From an uncultured Bacteroidales bacterium (GTDB lineage: Bacteria > Bacteroidota > Bacteroidia > Bacteroidales > Paludibacteraceae): 64,000 nt of DNA. Shown piece by piece: positions 42,652 to 52,344 of this stretch. The translations under genes were made by a program, and so were the position numbers. Location: contig CACYZT010000006.1 in assembly GCA_902778935.1 (NCBI GenBank), positions 62,001 to 126,000 of the forward strand. The letters run 5' to 3'. The notes under the pieces were generated by a model. That model did not search any database and was not told the origin of the DNA. It worked only from the letters and a program-made list of their open reading frames with translations. Numbering within the stretch: the first letter of the stretch is position 1; every line of letters starts with the position of its first letter.

Positions 42652-45216
42652 TTATAACTCTTGTCCGAGGACGAAGTGGAACTGGCTTCCGCCATATTGC
42701 TTGGAACCGTTGATTTCGTCGAATCCCCATCCCCAGTCGATACCTAACAGACCGAACATCGGCAGGAAGATGCGGACACCAAGACCTGCTGAACGCTTGA
42801 GGTTGAATGGATTATACTCTCTGATATCCGAGAAGCAGTTACCGGCTTCGAGGAAGACATGCGCCCAGATGGTAGCATTCTGCTCGAGGGAAATCGGGTA
42901 ACGAAGCTCCATGGTGAATTTATTATAGAGGTAACCCATGTTACGTCCGGTAGCGACGTCGTACGGCGTAAGCGAACCGGAGGAGTAACCACGCATGGAG
43001 ACGTATTCAGTAGAGTAACTCGTATAAGCGGACATACCGTCACCACCCATATAGAACGACTCGAACGGCGACTTGAGGTTCTGGTTATAGTGACCGAGGT
43101 AACCGAATTCCGCACGCGTCATGAGTACCAGTTTGCTATCGCGCGAGAGCGGCGTAAACACCTTACCTGTGAATTTCCACTTGTGGTACTCGATGAGGTG
43201 GTATTTCTCGTTGTTGGTCATGTGCGCGTAGTCCTTCGGGAAGAAGAGCGACCAAGGCGGAGTTATCTTCAGTCCGATGGTGAACTGGCTGCCGCGGCGT
43301 GTGTAAATCGGGTTGTCGATAGACGAACGCGATATCTGGAGGTTGAGCGCCAGGTTATGGCTCATACCATCGGATATAAGCAAGTACGGCCAGTCTTTCA
43401 TCATATAGAGCTGGTAACTGAGTTCGCCGTAGAAGGTGAAATAGTCATCGGGCCAGCGAAGACGCTTACCGTAACCGACCGACACACCGAAGGTGCGCAA
43501 GTATTTGTCTTTATCCGCTTCGGACTCCGCCAGCTGCTGGTAGTAATTGCTGTTGCCGGAGTAGTAATAGTAGTTCGAATAGGTGTTGTACAAGTTCTGG
43601 TACGCCTTTTGGTAACGGCTTGAATAACCGGTCTGGTTGGCGAAATAGATACTTGCACTCAGGCTGTTAGGTCGCTTACCACCGAGCCAAGGCTCAAGGA
43701 AGGAGAGCGATGCGGATGTATAATAAATACCGTTCGTGCGCGCGTTAATAGAGAAGGTCTGTCCTTCGCCTTGCGGCACGATGCGATACGCTTTCTTGTT
43801 AAACAGGTTCTGGATAGCGAAGTTAGTGAACTTCAAACCCAGCGAACCGACGAGACCCGTAGCGCCCCATCCGAGTGAGAACTCAATCTGGTCCGACGAT
43901 TTGGTTTCCAGTTGATAGGTGATGTCCACCGTACCTTCCTCGGGGTTCGGCTGAATGTCAGGCACGAGTCGCTCTTGGTCGAAATGGCCCATCTGCGCCA
44001 ACTCACGGAGCGAACGCATGATATCCGACTGGGAGTATAGTTGTCCGGGTTTGGTATATAACTCACGGCGGACGACATGTTCATAGACGCGTGTGTTTCC
44101 GACGATATTTACCTCATTGATGGTTGCGGGTTTGCCTTCGTACATACGCATTTCAAAGTCGATGGAGTCATTCTCTACATTCACTTCGACCGGCTCGACA
44201 TTGAAGAACAGGTAACCGCGGTCGGTATAGAGTTTGCTGACCGCGTCATCATCGTTGGTCAGACGGTCATTGAGGGTCTTGAGGTTATATACATCACCGG
44301 GTTTGATGCCCAAAGTAGCATCCAACAGTTCGTACGGATAGACGGTATTTCCCACCCATTTGACCGAACGGACATAGTATTGGTCTCCTTCGCTGATCGT
44401 CATATAGACATCGACGCGCGTCGGGTCTTCGGGGTTCGGCACCACGCTGTCCGCCACGATATATGCGTCGCGATAACCATATTCGTTGTATTTCTCAATA
44501 ACCGCCAGTTTGTCTTTTTCGTACTCTTCGGTTACGAATTTCTTGGTACGGAAGAGGTTGACGATATCGTTATCGTTGGTCTTTTTCATCGCCTTGTTAA
44601 TCTGGCGGTGCGTCAGCGCCTTATTACCCGTGATATAAATCTTTCCGACTTTGGTCTTGGCCTTCTTGTCGATAGCAATGAGCACGCGCACGTAACCCGG
44701 ATGGTCGGGGTCGTTGCGCTGCAGAACTTTGATATCGGCGTTATGGTAACCTTTCTCGGCGAGGTATTTCTTGATAACCGTCTTGGCGTGGTCTTCGAGG
44801 TTAGGCGTCATCTGCGAACCTTGCCGGATGCCAGCCTTCACTTCTATATCCTCTTTCTCGCTTTTCTTGAGTCCTTCGTAGCGTACTTCGCTGATACGCG
44901 GCCGTTGCTCGAGGGCGATGACGAGCCAAATCTTGTTGCCTTCGATTTTCTTGGCTTTAATCTTGACGCTGGAGAACAAGCCCTGTTTCCAGAACCGTTT
45001 GATGGCTTTGGTTATCTGGTCGCCCGGCACTTCAATCTTATCTCCCACAGCGAGTCCGGAGAAGCCGATGAGCACGAAGTCCTCGTAGCTGTCCGCTCCT
45101 TCCACTGAAATATCGGCAATCTCGTAGGTTTTTCGAGTCATGCCGTATTCGATGTCCTGCGCGAACAAGCCCAGACTGAATACCAAGAAAAGCAGTATGT
45201 TAATGTATCTGTTCAC
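42652..45216 (-). CDS. bamA: Outer-membrane protein assembly factor BamA
   Basis: After a signal peptide there are five POTRA repeats ([37 protein letters not shown]) and a 16-strand barrel with the R-G-Y-S-S-G-S loop and a final barrel strand F-H-F-V-L-G-Q-E-L. It inserts beta-barrels into the outer membrane. A GTG at 45216 starts a normal signal peptide ([15 protein letters not shown]); the ATG at 45258 would add 14 charged residues and lie deeper inside uppS. Either is possible. Confidence 0.93.
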   Translation of the reverse strand: MNRYINILLFLVFSLGLFAQDIEYGMTRKTYEIADISVEGADSYEDFVLIGFSGLAVGDKIEVPGDQITKAIKRFWKQGLFSSVKIKAKKIEGNKIWLVIALEQRPRISEVRYEGLKKSEKEDIEVKAGIRQGSQMTPNLEDHAKTVIKKYLAEKGYHNADIKVLQRNDPDHPGYVRVLIAIDKKAKTKVGKIYITGNKALTHRQINKAMKKTNDNDIVNLFRTKKFVTEEYEKDKLAVIEKYNEYGYRDAYIVADSVVPNPEDPTRVDVYMTISEGDQYYVRSVKWVGNTVYPYELLDATLGIKPGDVYNLKTLNDRLTNDDDAVSKLYTDRGYLFFNVEPVEVNVENDSIDFEMRMYEGKPATINEVNIVGNTRVYEHVVRRELYTKPGQLYSQSDIMRSLRELAQMGHFDQERLVPDIQPNPEEGTVDITYQLETKSSDQIEFSLGWGATGLVGSLGLKFTNFAIQNLFNKKAYRIVPQGEGQTFSINARTNGIYYTSASLSFLEPWLGGKRPNSLSASIYFANQTGYSSRYQKAYQNLYNTYSNYYYYSGNSNYYQQLAESEADKDKYLRTFGVSVGYGKRLRWPDDYFTFYGELSYQLYMMKDWPYLLISDGMSHNLALNLQISRSSIDNPIYTRRGSQFTIGLKITPPWSLFFPKDYAHMTNNEKYHLIEYHKWKFTGKVFTPLSRDSKLVLMTRAEFGYLGHYNQNLKSPFESFYMGGDGMSAYTSYSTEYVSMRGYSSGSLTPYDVATGRNMGYLYNKFTMELRYPISLEQNATIWAHVFLEAGNCFSDIREYNPFNLKRSAGLGVRIFLPMFGLLGIDWGWGFDEINGSKQYGGSQFHFVLGQEL

Positions 45217-45937
45217 TCGTTTTTCCAAATCTTCTTTCTCTTTTTTGATAATCCACAATGGCTTTGTAGAACTCTTCTTGAGTGAACTCCGGCCAGAGAC
45301 AGTCGGTAAAATATAACTCGCTGTACGCCAGTTGCCATAGTAGGAAATTGCTAATGCGGTATTCTCCGCTGGTACGGATGAGCAAGTCGGGGTCGGGCAT
45401 CGCTGCTGTTGTCATGAGCGAAGAGACGAACTGCTCGTTCACATCCTCCGGACGGAGTCCGTTGTGCGCTTGGCACACGGCCTTTCGCACGGCTTCGGTT
45501 ATCTCCCATCGCGCCGAATAGCTGAGGGCAATGACCATCGTCAGTCCCGTGTTACGGCTTGTCTGCTCGATGCAGCCGAGGAATTTCTGCTTCGTGCCTT
45601 CGGGCAGACGCTCGATGTCGCCGATGGTCTGCAGCCGCACATTGTTATTCATCAGCGTCGGTGTCTCTTTGGCAATCGTATCGACGAGCAAGGTCATGAG
45701 CGCATCGACCTCCTCTTTGGGTCTATTCCAGTTCTCGGTGGAGAAGGTATAAAGCGTCAGATACTCAATGCCCAATTCGGTAGCGGCTACGGTGATGTTA
45801 TGCACCGTCTCTACGCCTTGCTTATGTCCGAACATACGCGCCAAGCCTTGTTTCTTAGCCCAACGGCCGTTGCCATCCATGATAATAGCTATATGCCGCG
45901 GAAGGCGCGCTTTGTCTATTTGTTGTTTATAATCCAT
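45200..45937 (-). CDS. uppS: Isoprenyl transferase (undecaprenyl diphosphate synthase)
   Basis: A cis-prenyltransferase of 245 residues that makes the lipid carrier for peptidoglycan and surface glycans. [12 protein letters not shown] at 15-26 has the catalytic Asp21, F-S-T-E-N-W lies near 70, and the C-terminal [11 protein letters not shown] and W-P-E-F blocks are intact. It ends inside the bamA start region, so translation is probably coupled. Confidence 0.94.
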   Translation of the reverse strand: MDYKQQIDKARLPRHIAIIMDGNGRWAKKQGLARMFGHKQGVETVHNITVAATELGIEYLTLYTFSTENWNRPKEEVDALMTLLVDTIAKETPTLMNNNVRLQTIGDIERLPEGTKQKFLGCIEQTSRNTGLTMVIALSYSARWEITEAVRKAVCQAHNGLRPEDVNEQFVSSLMTTAAMPDPDLLIRTSGEYRISNFLLWQLAYSELYFTDCLWPEFTQEEFYKAIVDYQKRERRFGKTSEQIH

Positions 45938-45941
45938 TTTC

Positions 45942-46610
45942 TTACCAGTTACATATTCTACAAGGTTTAGGCGCTCTGGCGAACTCTACGACCAGCGCTA
46001 CGGTGAACATACCCGTCAGGTCGCAGTTCATCCAGTTCCAACCGTTGAGTTGGTAGGTGTTATCCAGTTCTTTGCGTTGCTCCAGGTTATCCGCCATGTA
46101 GATGTTATGCTGCCATGCCACATTCAGTCCGCAGCGGTCGGAGAACTTCCACTTGAAGCCGATACCCAGCGGTACGTAGGGAGCCACCGAACCGTAGTAA
46201 CTCACGCCCAAACCGAGGAAGATATACGGCGTATAGGGTTTGATACGCTTGTCGTACTCATTCGATGAGCTGAACCGGAAGAAGTTAAACTCCGCCATCA
46301 CATCGGCGCTATACAAGCGGTTTTCCCATTTCGTAGTCTGCCTGACGCCATCCATCGAGTAGTCGTAACCCGTAATCCGCTGGCCGGACACTTTTGCCTG
46401 AATAGCCCACCGCTTGGTGAACTTATAGCGGAAATGGATGCCGTACGCTTCGCGCGGATTCATGAAGATATGCGGTGCTGCATCGCCGACATAGTATCCG
46501 GCGCCAGCCTGCAGACCTATCTCGCATAAATACGGCAGCTCTTGTGCGCGAGCCTGTAGTCCGCACCACAAAAACAATGCCATCAGTCCTATTTGTATGC
46601 TTTTTTGCAT
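45942..46610 (-). CDS. DUF6089-type outer-membrane beta-barrel protein
   Basis: The signal peptide ends at A-R-A-Q, and the 200-residue mature part alternates polar and aromatic residues as an eight-stranded barrel would ([20 protein letters not shown]). The C-terminus ends in C-R-I-C-N-W. Genes of this type commonly precede uppS-bamA in Bacteroidales; it may be a client or partner of BAM. It lies 4 bp before uppS. Confidence 0.75.
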   Translation of the reverse strand: MQKSIQIGLMALFLWCGLQARAQELPYLCEIGLQAGAGYYVGDAAPHIFMNPREAYGIHFRYKFTKRWAIQAKVSGQRITGYDYSMDGVRQTTKWENRLYSADVMAEFNFFRFSSSNEYDKRIKPYTPYIFLGLGVSYYGSVAPYVPLGIGFKWKFSDRCGLNVAWQHNIYMADNLEQRKELDNTYQLNGWNWMNCDLTGMFTVALVVEFARAPKPCRICNW

Positions 46611-46612
46611 GC

Positions 46613-47980
46613 TTAGTCTTTCTTTATCAATAATCTAAACGCGTCCGTCACTTTTTTTACCGGCACCACTTCGATGCCTGGTTTGTGTGAGCGATTGAGT
46701 CGCTCGACCTGTTCCGCGGGTATCAGGATGCGACGGAAACCGAGTTTCTGCGCCTCCTGGATACGTTGCTCGATGCGGTTGACGGGCCTGATTTCGCCTG
46801 CCAGGCCCACTTCGCCGCACAGACATGTGCCTGCATCCAGAGCGATGTCCATGTTACTGCTCAGCACGGCAGCCAGTACCGCCAGGTCAATCGCGGGGTC
46901 TTGAACTCGCAAGCCGCCTGCGATATTGAGAAACACATCTTTCTGCAGCAACTTAAAGCCCACCCGTTTCTCCAGCACCGCCAACAGCATGTTGAGTCGT
47001 CTGCCATCAAAGCCGGTTGATGAGCGCTGCGGCGTACCGTAAGCGGCAGAGGAGACGAGTGCCTGCACTTCAATCAGAAACGGACGCGCTCCTTCTACAG
47101 CCGCTGCGATAGCGATGCCCGAGAGTCCTTCGCGTGCCGTTGAGAGCAGGAGTTCCGACGGGTTGGACACCTCTCTCAGACCGTTCTGCTGCATCTCGTA
47201 GATACCCAGTTCGGAGGTTGAGCCGAAGCGGTTCTTCTGCGCACGCAGGATTCTGTACATATACTGCTGGTCGCCCTCGAACTGGAGGACGGTATCCACG
47301 ATATGCTCCAGCACTTTCGGTCCGGCGAGCGAACCCTCTTTGTTGATATGCCCGATGATGAAGAACGGTATATTCCGTGTCTTGGCGAACTCGAGGATAC
47401 GTGCCGCACACTCGCGCACTTGGCTCAACGAACCGATAGAGGCTTCGATAGCTTCGGTACCGATGGTCTGGATGGAGTCAATCACTACTATCTCGGGTTC
47501 TATCTCTTTGACTTGCTCCAGGATACGCTCGAGCGAAGTCTCGGAAGAGATATATAGGTTCTCCGCGTCTCCAGCGAGCCGTTCGGCACGCAGTTTGAGT
47601 TGGCGTACAGACTCCTCGCCCGAAGCGTAGAACGTCTTTCTTTCTCCTTGCTGCATCAGCACCTGTAGCGCCAGTGTCGATTTGCCGATACCCGGTTCAC
47701 CGCCCAGCAACACCAGACTGCCCGGTACTAATCCGCCTCCTAACACACGGTTCAGTTCGCCGTTGTGCATATCCAGCCGCATCTCCTCTGTAGCCTCTAC
47801 GTCTTGCAGACGTTTCGGCTGACCGCTTGCGCTGAAGGACCGCTTCGCTGTAGGGCCGCTGCGCTGTATGATTTCCTCTTCGTACGTACCCCATTCGCCG
47901 CAGACCGGGCAACGGCCTAACATCTGCGGAGCTTTTGCGCCGCAAGAAGAACAGACATATTGTACGGTTGCTTTTGCCAT
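46613..47980 (-). CDS. radA: DNA repair protein RadA
   Basis: A RecA-like branch-migration ATPase of 455 residues. The N-terminal zinc finger uses Cys10, Cys13, Cys24 and Cys27. Walker A is G-G-E-P-G-I-G-K-S-T at 93-102, followed by the RadA motif K-N-R-F-G-S-T near 257 and a C-terminal Lon-like domain. It helps process recombination intermediates. It starts at the stop of the RNase Z gene (1-bp overlap). Confidence 0.95.
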   Translation of the reverse strand: MAKATVQYVCSSCGAKAPQMLGRCPVCGEWGTYEEEIIQRSGPTAKRSFSASGQPKRLQDVEATEEMRLDMHNGELNRVLGGGLVPGSLVLLGGEPGIGKSTLALQVLMQQGERKTFYASGEESVRQLKLRAERLAGDAENLYISSETSLERILEQVKEIEPEIVVIDSIQTIGTEAIEASIGSLSQVRECAARILEFAKTRNIPFFIIGHINKEGSLAGPKVLEHIVDTVLQFEGDQQYMYRILRAQKNRFGSTSELGIYEMQQNGLREVSNPSELLLSTAREGLSGIAIAAAVEGARPFLIEVQALVSSAAYGTPQRSSTGFDGRRLNMLLAVLEKRVGFKLLQKDVFLNIAGGLRVQDPAIDLAVLAAVLSSNMDIALDAGTCLCGEVGLAGEIRPVNRIEQRIQEAQKLGFRRILIPAEQVERLNRSHKPGIEVVPVKKVTDAFRLLIKKD

Positions 47981-48789
47981 TAGAGTTCTATCACGTCGTT
48001 TTCCTCAGCGAGGATGGTGTTCTCAAAAATCGGTTTTGCTTCGTCAAGGAAGAGCGAATGGTCTTCCACACGGGCGCTGTAATGTCCCAAAATCAGTTTG
48101 CCGGCATGAGCCAGAGCAGCAATTTTTGCTGCATCAGCAGCCGTGGAGTGCTTCACCTCTTTGCTACGCTCTTCCATCGACTGAAGGAAGGTGGACTCGT
48201 GGTACAGCGTCTCGACGCCGTCGATGACAGGAACTATCTTCTCGCTGTACTGTGTGTCCGAACAATAGGCGTATTTCTTACGCGTCACATGGTCGAACGA
48301 ACCGTCCTCTTTCTTCACGCGCCGCGTCTCGCAGAACAGGAATCCGCATGTGGGCACGCCGTGCTTGAGCGGAATAGTCTCTACGCTGACCGTGCGGTCC
48401 CGGTAGATCACTTCGTGCTTGCGCGGGTTGATAGGGTGGAACACGATGTCGTACTGCCTGTCCGCACAATGGTAGTCCAGCAGCGGTTGCAGCAGTTTCT
48501 GCAAGTCCGGCTGGGCGTATATATGCATCGGTTGCGTACGTTTGAGCATCGAGAGGGTAGTCAGCAGACCGATGAGTCCGAAGCAATGGTCACCATGGAG
48601 ATGGGAGATGAAGATGGAGTACAAGCGTCCGGTACGGATACCGAGGCGCTGCATCGTCAGCAGCACGCCTTCGCCGCAATCGACGAGAAAACGCTTGTCG
48701 TGCAAGTCCACCAACTGTCCTGACGGAGAAGTGGTCTTCGTCGGCTTGGCGCTTCCGCATCCTAATATGGTTAACCGGCTATCGGCCAT
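47980..48789 (-). CDS. rnz: Ribonuclease Z (tRNA 3'-processing beta-lactamase-fold enzyme)
   Basis: The metal site S-H-L-H-G-D-H-C-F-G near 63-72 is intact, as are further ligands (H-G-V-P near 140, Y-C-S-D-T near 181, H-E-S-T near 203, and L-G-H-Y-S near 249). The enzyme removes tRNA 3' trailers, which matters here because the tRNA genes of this window do not encode CCA. At 269 residues it is shorter than the usual 305, but no catalytic residue is missing. Confidence 0.88.
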   Translation of the reverse strand: MADSRLTILGCGSAKPTKTTSPSGQLVDLHDKRFLVDCGEGVLLTMQRLGIRTGRLYSIFISHLHGDHCFGLIGLLTTLSMLKRTQPMHIYAQPDLQKLLQPLLDYHCADRQYDIVFHPINPRKHEVIYRDRTVSVETIPLKHGVPTCGFLFCETRRVKKEDGSFDHVTRKKYAYCSDTQYSEKIVPVIDGVETLYHESTFLQSMEERSKEVKHSTAADAAKIAALAHAGKLILGHYSARVEDHSLFLDEAKPIFENTILAEENDVIEL

Positions 48790-48802
48790 TGGTTTTTGGT
48801 TG

Positions 48803-50788
48803 TTAGCTTTTTATTGCGTTTAATTTTTTCAACACTTGCTCGCCCAAAGCGGTCTTGGTCTCGATATGCTCGAGAACGGCTTTGACGAAGGAGTTGGACT
48901 CGAACGAACCGCGTACTTCCTCGAAGTCGGCTTTTGCCTGCTGGCGGTCGCCGTCCACACCGAAACCGGTCTGGCTATTGAGGTCGAACTCCTTGCGCGC
49001 ATCGTCATAGACCATGCGGTCCAGATTGACCACGGCGTCACGCCATTCCTCTACGGTTCTGCGTATCTTATCGAGCGTCACGTGCTCAACGTCGCAGCCC
49101 CATACCTGCTGCAGTTTGTCCAGCGCCCATGTCCACTCGTACGAGTAGTAGTTAGCGTGGATGTGCTCCAGTTCTTTCTGAATGTCCGCGAGGCTGACGG
49201 TGCCTTGCTCTATCTTGTCCAGCAGTTTGCTCACTTCTCCGCGAGGTGCTATCAGACCAGCCAAGTCCACCCAGTCTCCGAGTCCAGCCTGGCTGTCCGG
49301 ACGCAAGGTTGCGCGTAACTCATCCATCGTGTGCCATTCTTTCTTCTCCAAACGGCTGATAAGACTGTTTCCGAGGAATTTCTGAATACCGATAGTATAT
49401 AACTCGCGTCCGTGGCGGAGCGAGGAGTTGCGTATCTTGCAGTTCTTGTATCCGTACACCTCCGTGTTCTCTCCGCTCAGTGCCTGCAGTTCGTTGAGCA
49501 CTTCGCGTCCGCGCCACATCTTCTGCACGGTATAGGGACTGAGGAGGTTGAAGTTAATCTGGTCAAGCTTATGCGGGTCCTTGCGGTTATCGCGTTTCGG
49601 CCATTTCTGTGCGTCACGGATGGTACCTACGGTACGCAGGTTGGCTCCGGGCACGAGGTAACTCTCAGAGTTATTCTCTATCAGATAGGAGAACGGCAGT
49701 TCCGAAGTGTCGGCATGGTGGGTATGCCGTCCCATGACGAGCGAGAACGCACCTATCTTGGATGGCCACAGCAGATAACTGTCGCTGGTGGTCTTCGCAC
49801 CGCGCTCGGCGATACCCTGGTGGATAGGACCGAGTTTGTACATGTGGTTCGACTGGTTGCTGCCCGAACCGGCATTCAGGAAAGAGAACATACCGGCTAT
49901 CAGGAGCGTGGACTTATGGTGCGTCACGGTATATGGTCCGGCGAAGATAGCACATGCCTCGCCGTGCATGCCCTGGCAGTTACTGAAGAACAGGCTCTCA
50001 CCGGCAGAGTAGTGCTTATCGAAGATACAACCCTGACCGACAAAGCACTTGTCCACCAGCGTTGAGTCACCGATATAGACACCCGATGAGATGATGAAGT
50101 CCGCGCATTTCACACCGCTGCCCAGACGAACCGGAGCAGCCTCGTTCGAGTTGATAGAACCGTTCTTGAGACGGCTCACGCCGCTCAGCTCTGCGTAGTC
50201 ACCGATATAGACATTCTTAATCGAACCGCAGTTGAGGATACGCACGTAGTCGCCTATGTATCCGTGTTCAGAGGCGTGTTCCTCGGCGTACGCATCGATG
50301 GCTTTCTCCAGCGCATGAATCATCGCCGGACGGTGACGATAGAGCGTCAGTATATACGCGAGGCTTGCGCTCAGCTCATTGAAGATAGGAATCTCACGAC
50401 CGCCGCCTTCGTTCATCACCGGCACGCGCACACCGTTACCAAACGTCGTCTTCCTGTCCACCAAGATTGAGTTGACATTCTCGATACACGTGTTGTCGCC
50501 GATGTGGTAGTTGGCGATATAATTGTGGATATTATACAGGTGACACTCGTTGCCTACTTCGCAGTTGTGCAACATGGCGTTATAGATACCCGTATGTACT
50601 TTGAGGCCGCCAGGCAAGGGAATCTCCTTGCCGTAAACGCCTAATTGGATGTGCCCCGAGAAATTCGTACGGCGCACAAAACGGGCGTCAAAAGCTTCAG
50701 CCACCTCTATCTCATTCCAGTCAGTAGCTTTGCACCCTTGCTCTTGTAGTTGCGCTATCTCTGCGCTTGTTAGTTTACGAAAAGCCAT
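48803..50788 (-). CDS. DUF4954-family left-handed beta-helix protein
   Basis: The 661 residues contain hexapeptide-like repeats of a left-handed beta helix (I-G-D-N-T-C-I-E-N-V; V-Y-I-G-D-Y-A-E-L-S-G-V; V-Y-I-G-D-S-T-L-V-D-K-C-F-V), as in nucleotidyl- and acyltransferases, then an all-alpha C-terminal part. It matches the DUF4954 family, found almost only in Bacteroidetes and of unknown activity; a sugar-nucleotide or acyl-transfer role is suggested by the fold only. It is encoded between RNase Z and dnaN. Confidence 0.85.
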   Translation of the reverse strand: MAFRKLTSAEIAQLQEQGCKATDWNEIEVAEAFDARFVRRTNFSGHIQLGVYGKEIPLPGGLKVHTGIYNAMLHNCEVGNECHLYNIHNYIANYHIGDNTCIENVNSILVDRKTTFGNGVRVPVMNEGGGREIPIFNELSASLAYILTLYRHRPAMIHALEKAIDAYAEEHASEHGYIGDYVRILNCGSIKNVYIGDYAELSGVSRLKNGSINSNEAAPVRLGSGVKCADFIISSGVYIGDSTLVDKCFVGQGCIFDKHYSAGESLFFSNCQGMHGEACAIFAGPYTVTHHKSTLLIAGMFSFLNAGSGSNQSNHMYKLGPIHQGIAERGAKTTSDSYLLWPSKIGAFSLVMGRHTHHADTSELPFSYLIENNSESYLVPGANLRTVGTIRDAQKWPKRDNRKDPHKLDQINFNLLSPYTVQKMWRGREVLNELQALSGENTEVYGYKNCKIRNSSLRHGRELYTIGIQKFLGNSLISRLEKKEWHTMDELRATLRPDSQAGLGDWVDLAGLIAPRGEVSKLLDKIEQGTVSLADIQKELEHIHANYYSYEWTWALDKLQQVWGCDVEHVTLDKIRRTVEEWRDAVVNLDRMVYDDARKEFDLNSQTGFGVDGDRQQAKADFEEVRGSFESNSFVKAVLEHIETKTALGEQVLKKLNAIKS

Positions 50789-50819
50789 AAACGGTTCAGT
50801 TCAAGACAATTGTCAATCG

Positions 50820-51944
50820 TTAGTCATTGAGGAGCATCGGCATGAGCAGCATCAGCACGTCTTCGTTCTCTGCGTTCTCAGCCGGCAGGATAAGACCTGC
50901 ACGTGCGGGGTCTGCCAACTTCAGCTGTACGTCCGCCGACTCAATCGAGTTCAGCAGGTCAATGAGGAACGGCGCCTTGAAGCCGATAGCCATCGGTGTA
51001 CCTGCGTACTCGCAGCTGATGATCTCTTCCGCGCTTGTGGAGAAATCGATGTCCTGCGCCGAGATTTTTATCTGGTTCTCGCTCAGCGCCAGACGCAACT
51101 GCGCCGTACCGTTGTTAGCGAACACAGCCACGCGCTTGCAAGCGTTGATGAGCGTCTGACGGTCCACGGTAACAACATTCTGGTTGCTCTGCGGAATAAC
51201 CGCATTGTAGTTCGGGAAACGTCCCTCAATCTGACGGCATACAACCAGTGTACTGCCGAACTCGAAACGGGCGTTCTTGGCGCCGAAGAGCACCTTCACG
51301 TCTCCTTCCTCTTTCGCCAACACGTTCTTCAGCAGACCTGCCGGTTTTTTCGGAAGGATGAAACTGGATGCTTCGCCGGACTGAACCGCTGTGTTCGAAT
51401 AGCGAACAAGACGGTGAGCGTCCGTAGCAACCATCGTCACTTTGTCCGCGGCGATGTCGAAGAAGATACCATTCATCACCGGACGGAGGTCGTCATCAGC
51501 CGTGCAGAAGATCGTCTTCTCAATCGCGCTCTGGAGCACGCCCGCAGGAATCGTCAGCGTTTTGGCATCAGCCTCCGCAGCCGGCAGTTCGGGATACTCG
51601 TTGCCGTTCACACCGACGAACGAATAGGTACCGTTCTGACTAATCATGCTGACTGCGAAATTGTTCTCGTCAATATGAAAAGCCAGGGGCTGCTCGCTGA
51701 ACTCACGCAGCGTCTCCAGCAGCAACTTGGCAGCCGAAGCCACTTTGCCGCTACCTTCTGCGCCCTCTACCTCTATGGCGGTACGGATGGTCGTCTCGCC
51801 ATCGGAAGCGGTCAGCGTAAGCTCGTTTCCTACTAAATCAAACAGCACATCGTCCAATATGGGCAGCGAATTTTTGCTGTTCAGCACACGGCACACTGCC
51901 TGTAATTGGGAAAAGAGTTTTGTACTCGATACATTGAATTTCAT
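50820..51944 (-). CDS. dnaN: DNA polymerase III beta subunit (sliding clamp)
   Basis: The 374 residues show the three clamp domains, with M-K-F-N-V-S-S-T-K-L-F at the start, L-T-A-S-D-G-E-T-T near 53, M-V-A-T-D-A-H-R-L near 172 and the typical C-terminal L-M-L-L-N-D. The clamp tethers DNA polymerase. It has its own promoter and no dnaA near it, so it is not at the classical replication origin cluster. Confidence 0.95.
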   Translation of the reverse strand: MKFNVSSTKLFSQLQAVCRVLNSKNSLPILDDVLFDLVGNELTLTASDGETTIRTAIEVEGAEGSGKVASAAKLLLETLREFSEQPLAFHIDENNFAVSMISQNGTYSFVGVNGNEYPELPAAEADAKTLTIPAGVLQSAIEKTIFCTADDDLRPVMNGIFFDIAADKVTMVATDAHRLVRYSNTAVQSGEASSFILPKKPAGLLKNVLAKEEGDVKVLFGAKNARFEFGSTLVVCRQIEGRFPNYNAVIPQSNQNVVTVDRQTLINACKRVAVFANNGTAQLRLALSENQIKISAQDIDFSTSAEEIISCEYAGTPMAIGFKAPFLIDLLNSIESADVQLKLADPARAGLILPAENAENEDVLMLLMPMLLND

Positions 51945-52002
51945 ACGCGTATATTTTTTAGTTATTTTAGCCTTTTTTATTAAATGTTTACATTTAAGCG
52001 TG

Positions 52003-52033
52003 CAAAGTTACAACATTTTTTTCAAATATACAA
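52003..52033 (-). promoter_or_regulatory. dnaN promoter
   Basis: On the minus strand TAACTTTG (-7) occupies 52010-52003 and TTG (-33) occupies 52033-52031, 20 nt apart, 59 bp upstream of the start codon. Confidence 0.72.
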
Positions 52034-52188
52034 GTTTTTAGCGCAAAATCTGCAAATTATTTCTATTATTTTGTCATTTTACAAGAAAAACGCGACGGGT
52101 TGCCTTCGGGTTGACTCCGAGATTAGTCCTCGATTAAGCCGGTGGAGAAATAGAACATTGAAGAAAAAACAGTAGTGCGCAAATGAGT

Positions 52189-52205
52189 TTGGCACGGAAT
52201 TTGTA
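52189..52205 (+). promoter_or_regulatory. Sigma-54-like promoter
   Basis: TTGGCACGGAATTTGTA matches the sigma-54 consensus TGGCACG-N4-TTGCA at all but one position (T for C at -12), with the invariant GG at -24. No protein gene starts downstream. The next signal is a terminator about 65 nt on, so it may drive a small RNA. Confidence 0.5.
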
Positions 52206-52216
52206 TATTGAAGGTA

Positions 52217-52298
52217 TCACACTATTTTTTTCATAGTGATTGATAGAGATTGTTTGTTATATCGTTAAAAAAAAGGCTGTCGGGAGACAGTCTTTTCT
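52217..52298 (+). ncRNA. Candidate small RNA
   Basis: Between the sigma-54-like promoter and a terminator hairpin lies an 80-nt stretch without any reading frame. It contains one further hairpin (tcacacta / tagtga). The end and promoter define a possible RNA; there is no homology evidence. The rest of 52034-52345 shows nothing coding, apart from a gcttttggc repeat at 52298-52346. Confidence 0.35.
52267..52298. terminator. Bidirectional terminator
   Basis: ggctgtc and gacagtc form a 7-bp stem with loop ggga, with an A-tract before it and a T-tract after it. It can end the minus-strand envelope operon and any plus-strand RNA from 52217. Confidence 0.75.
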
Positions 52299-52344
52299 TT
52301 TGGCTTTTGGCCGTTGGATTTTAGTTTTTAGCTTTTGGCTTTTG

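Noticed and set aside
50820-52033. Replication origin next to dnaN
   Set aside because: No dnaA gene and no cluster of DnaA boxes was seen near it.
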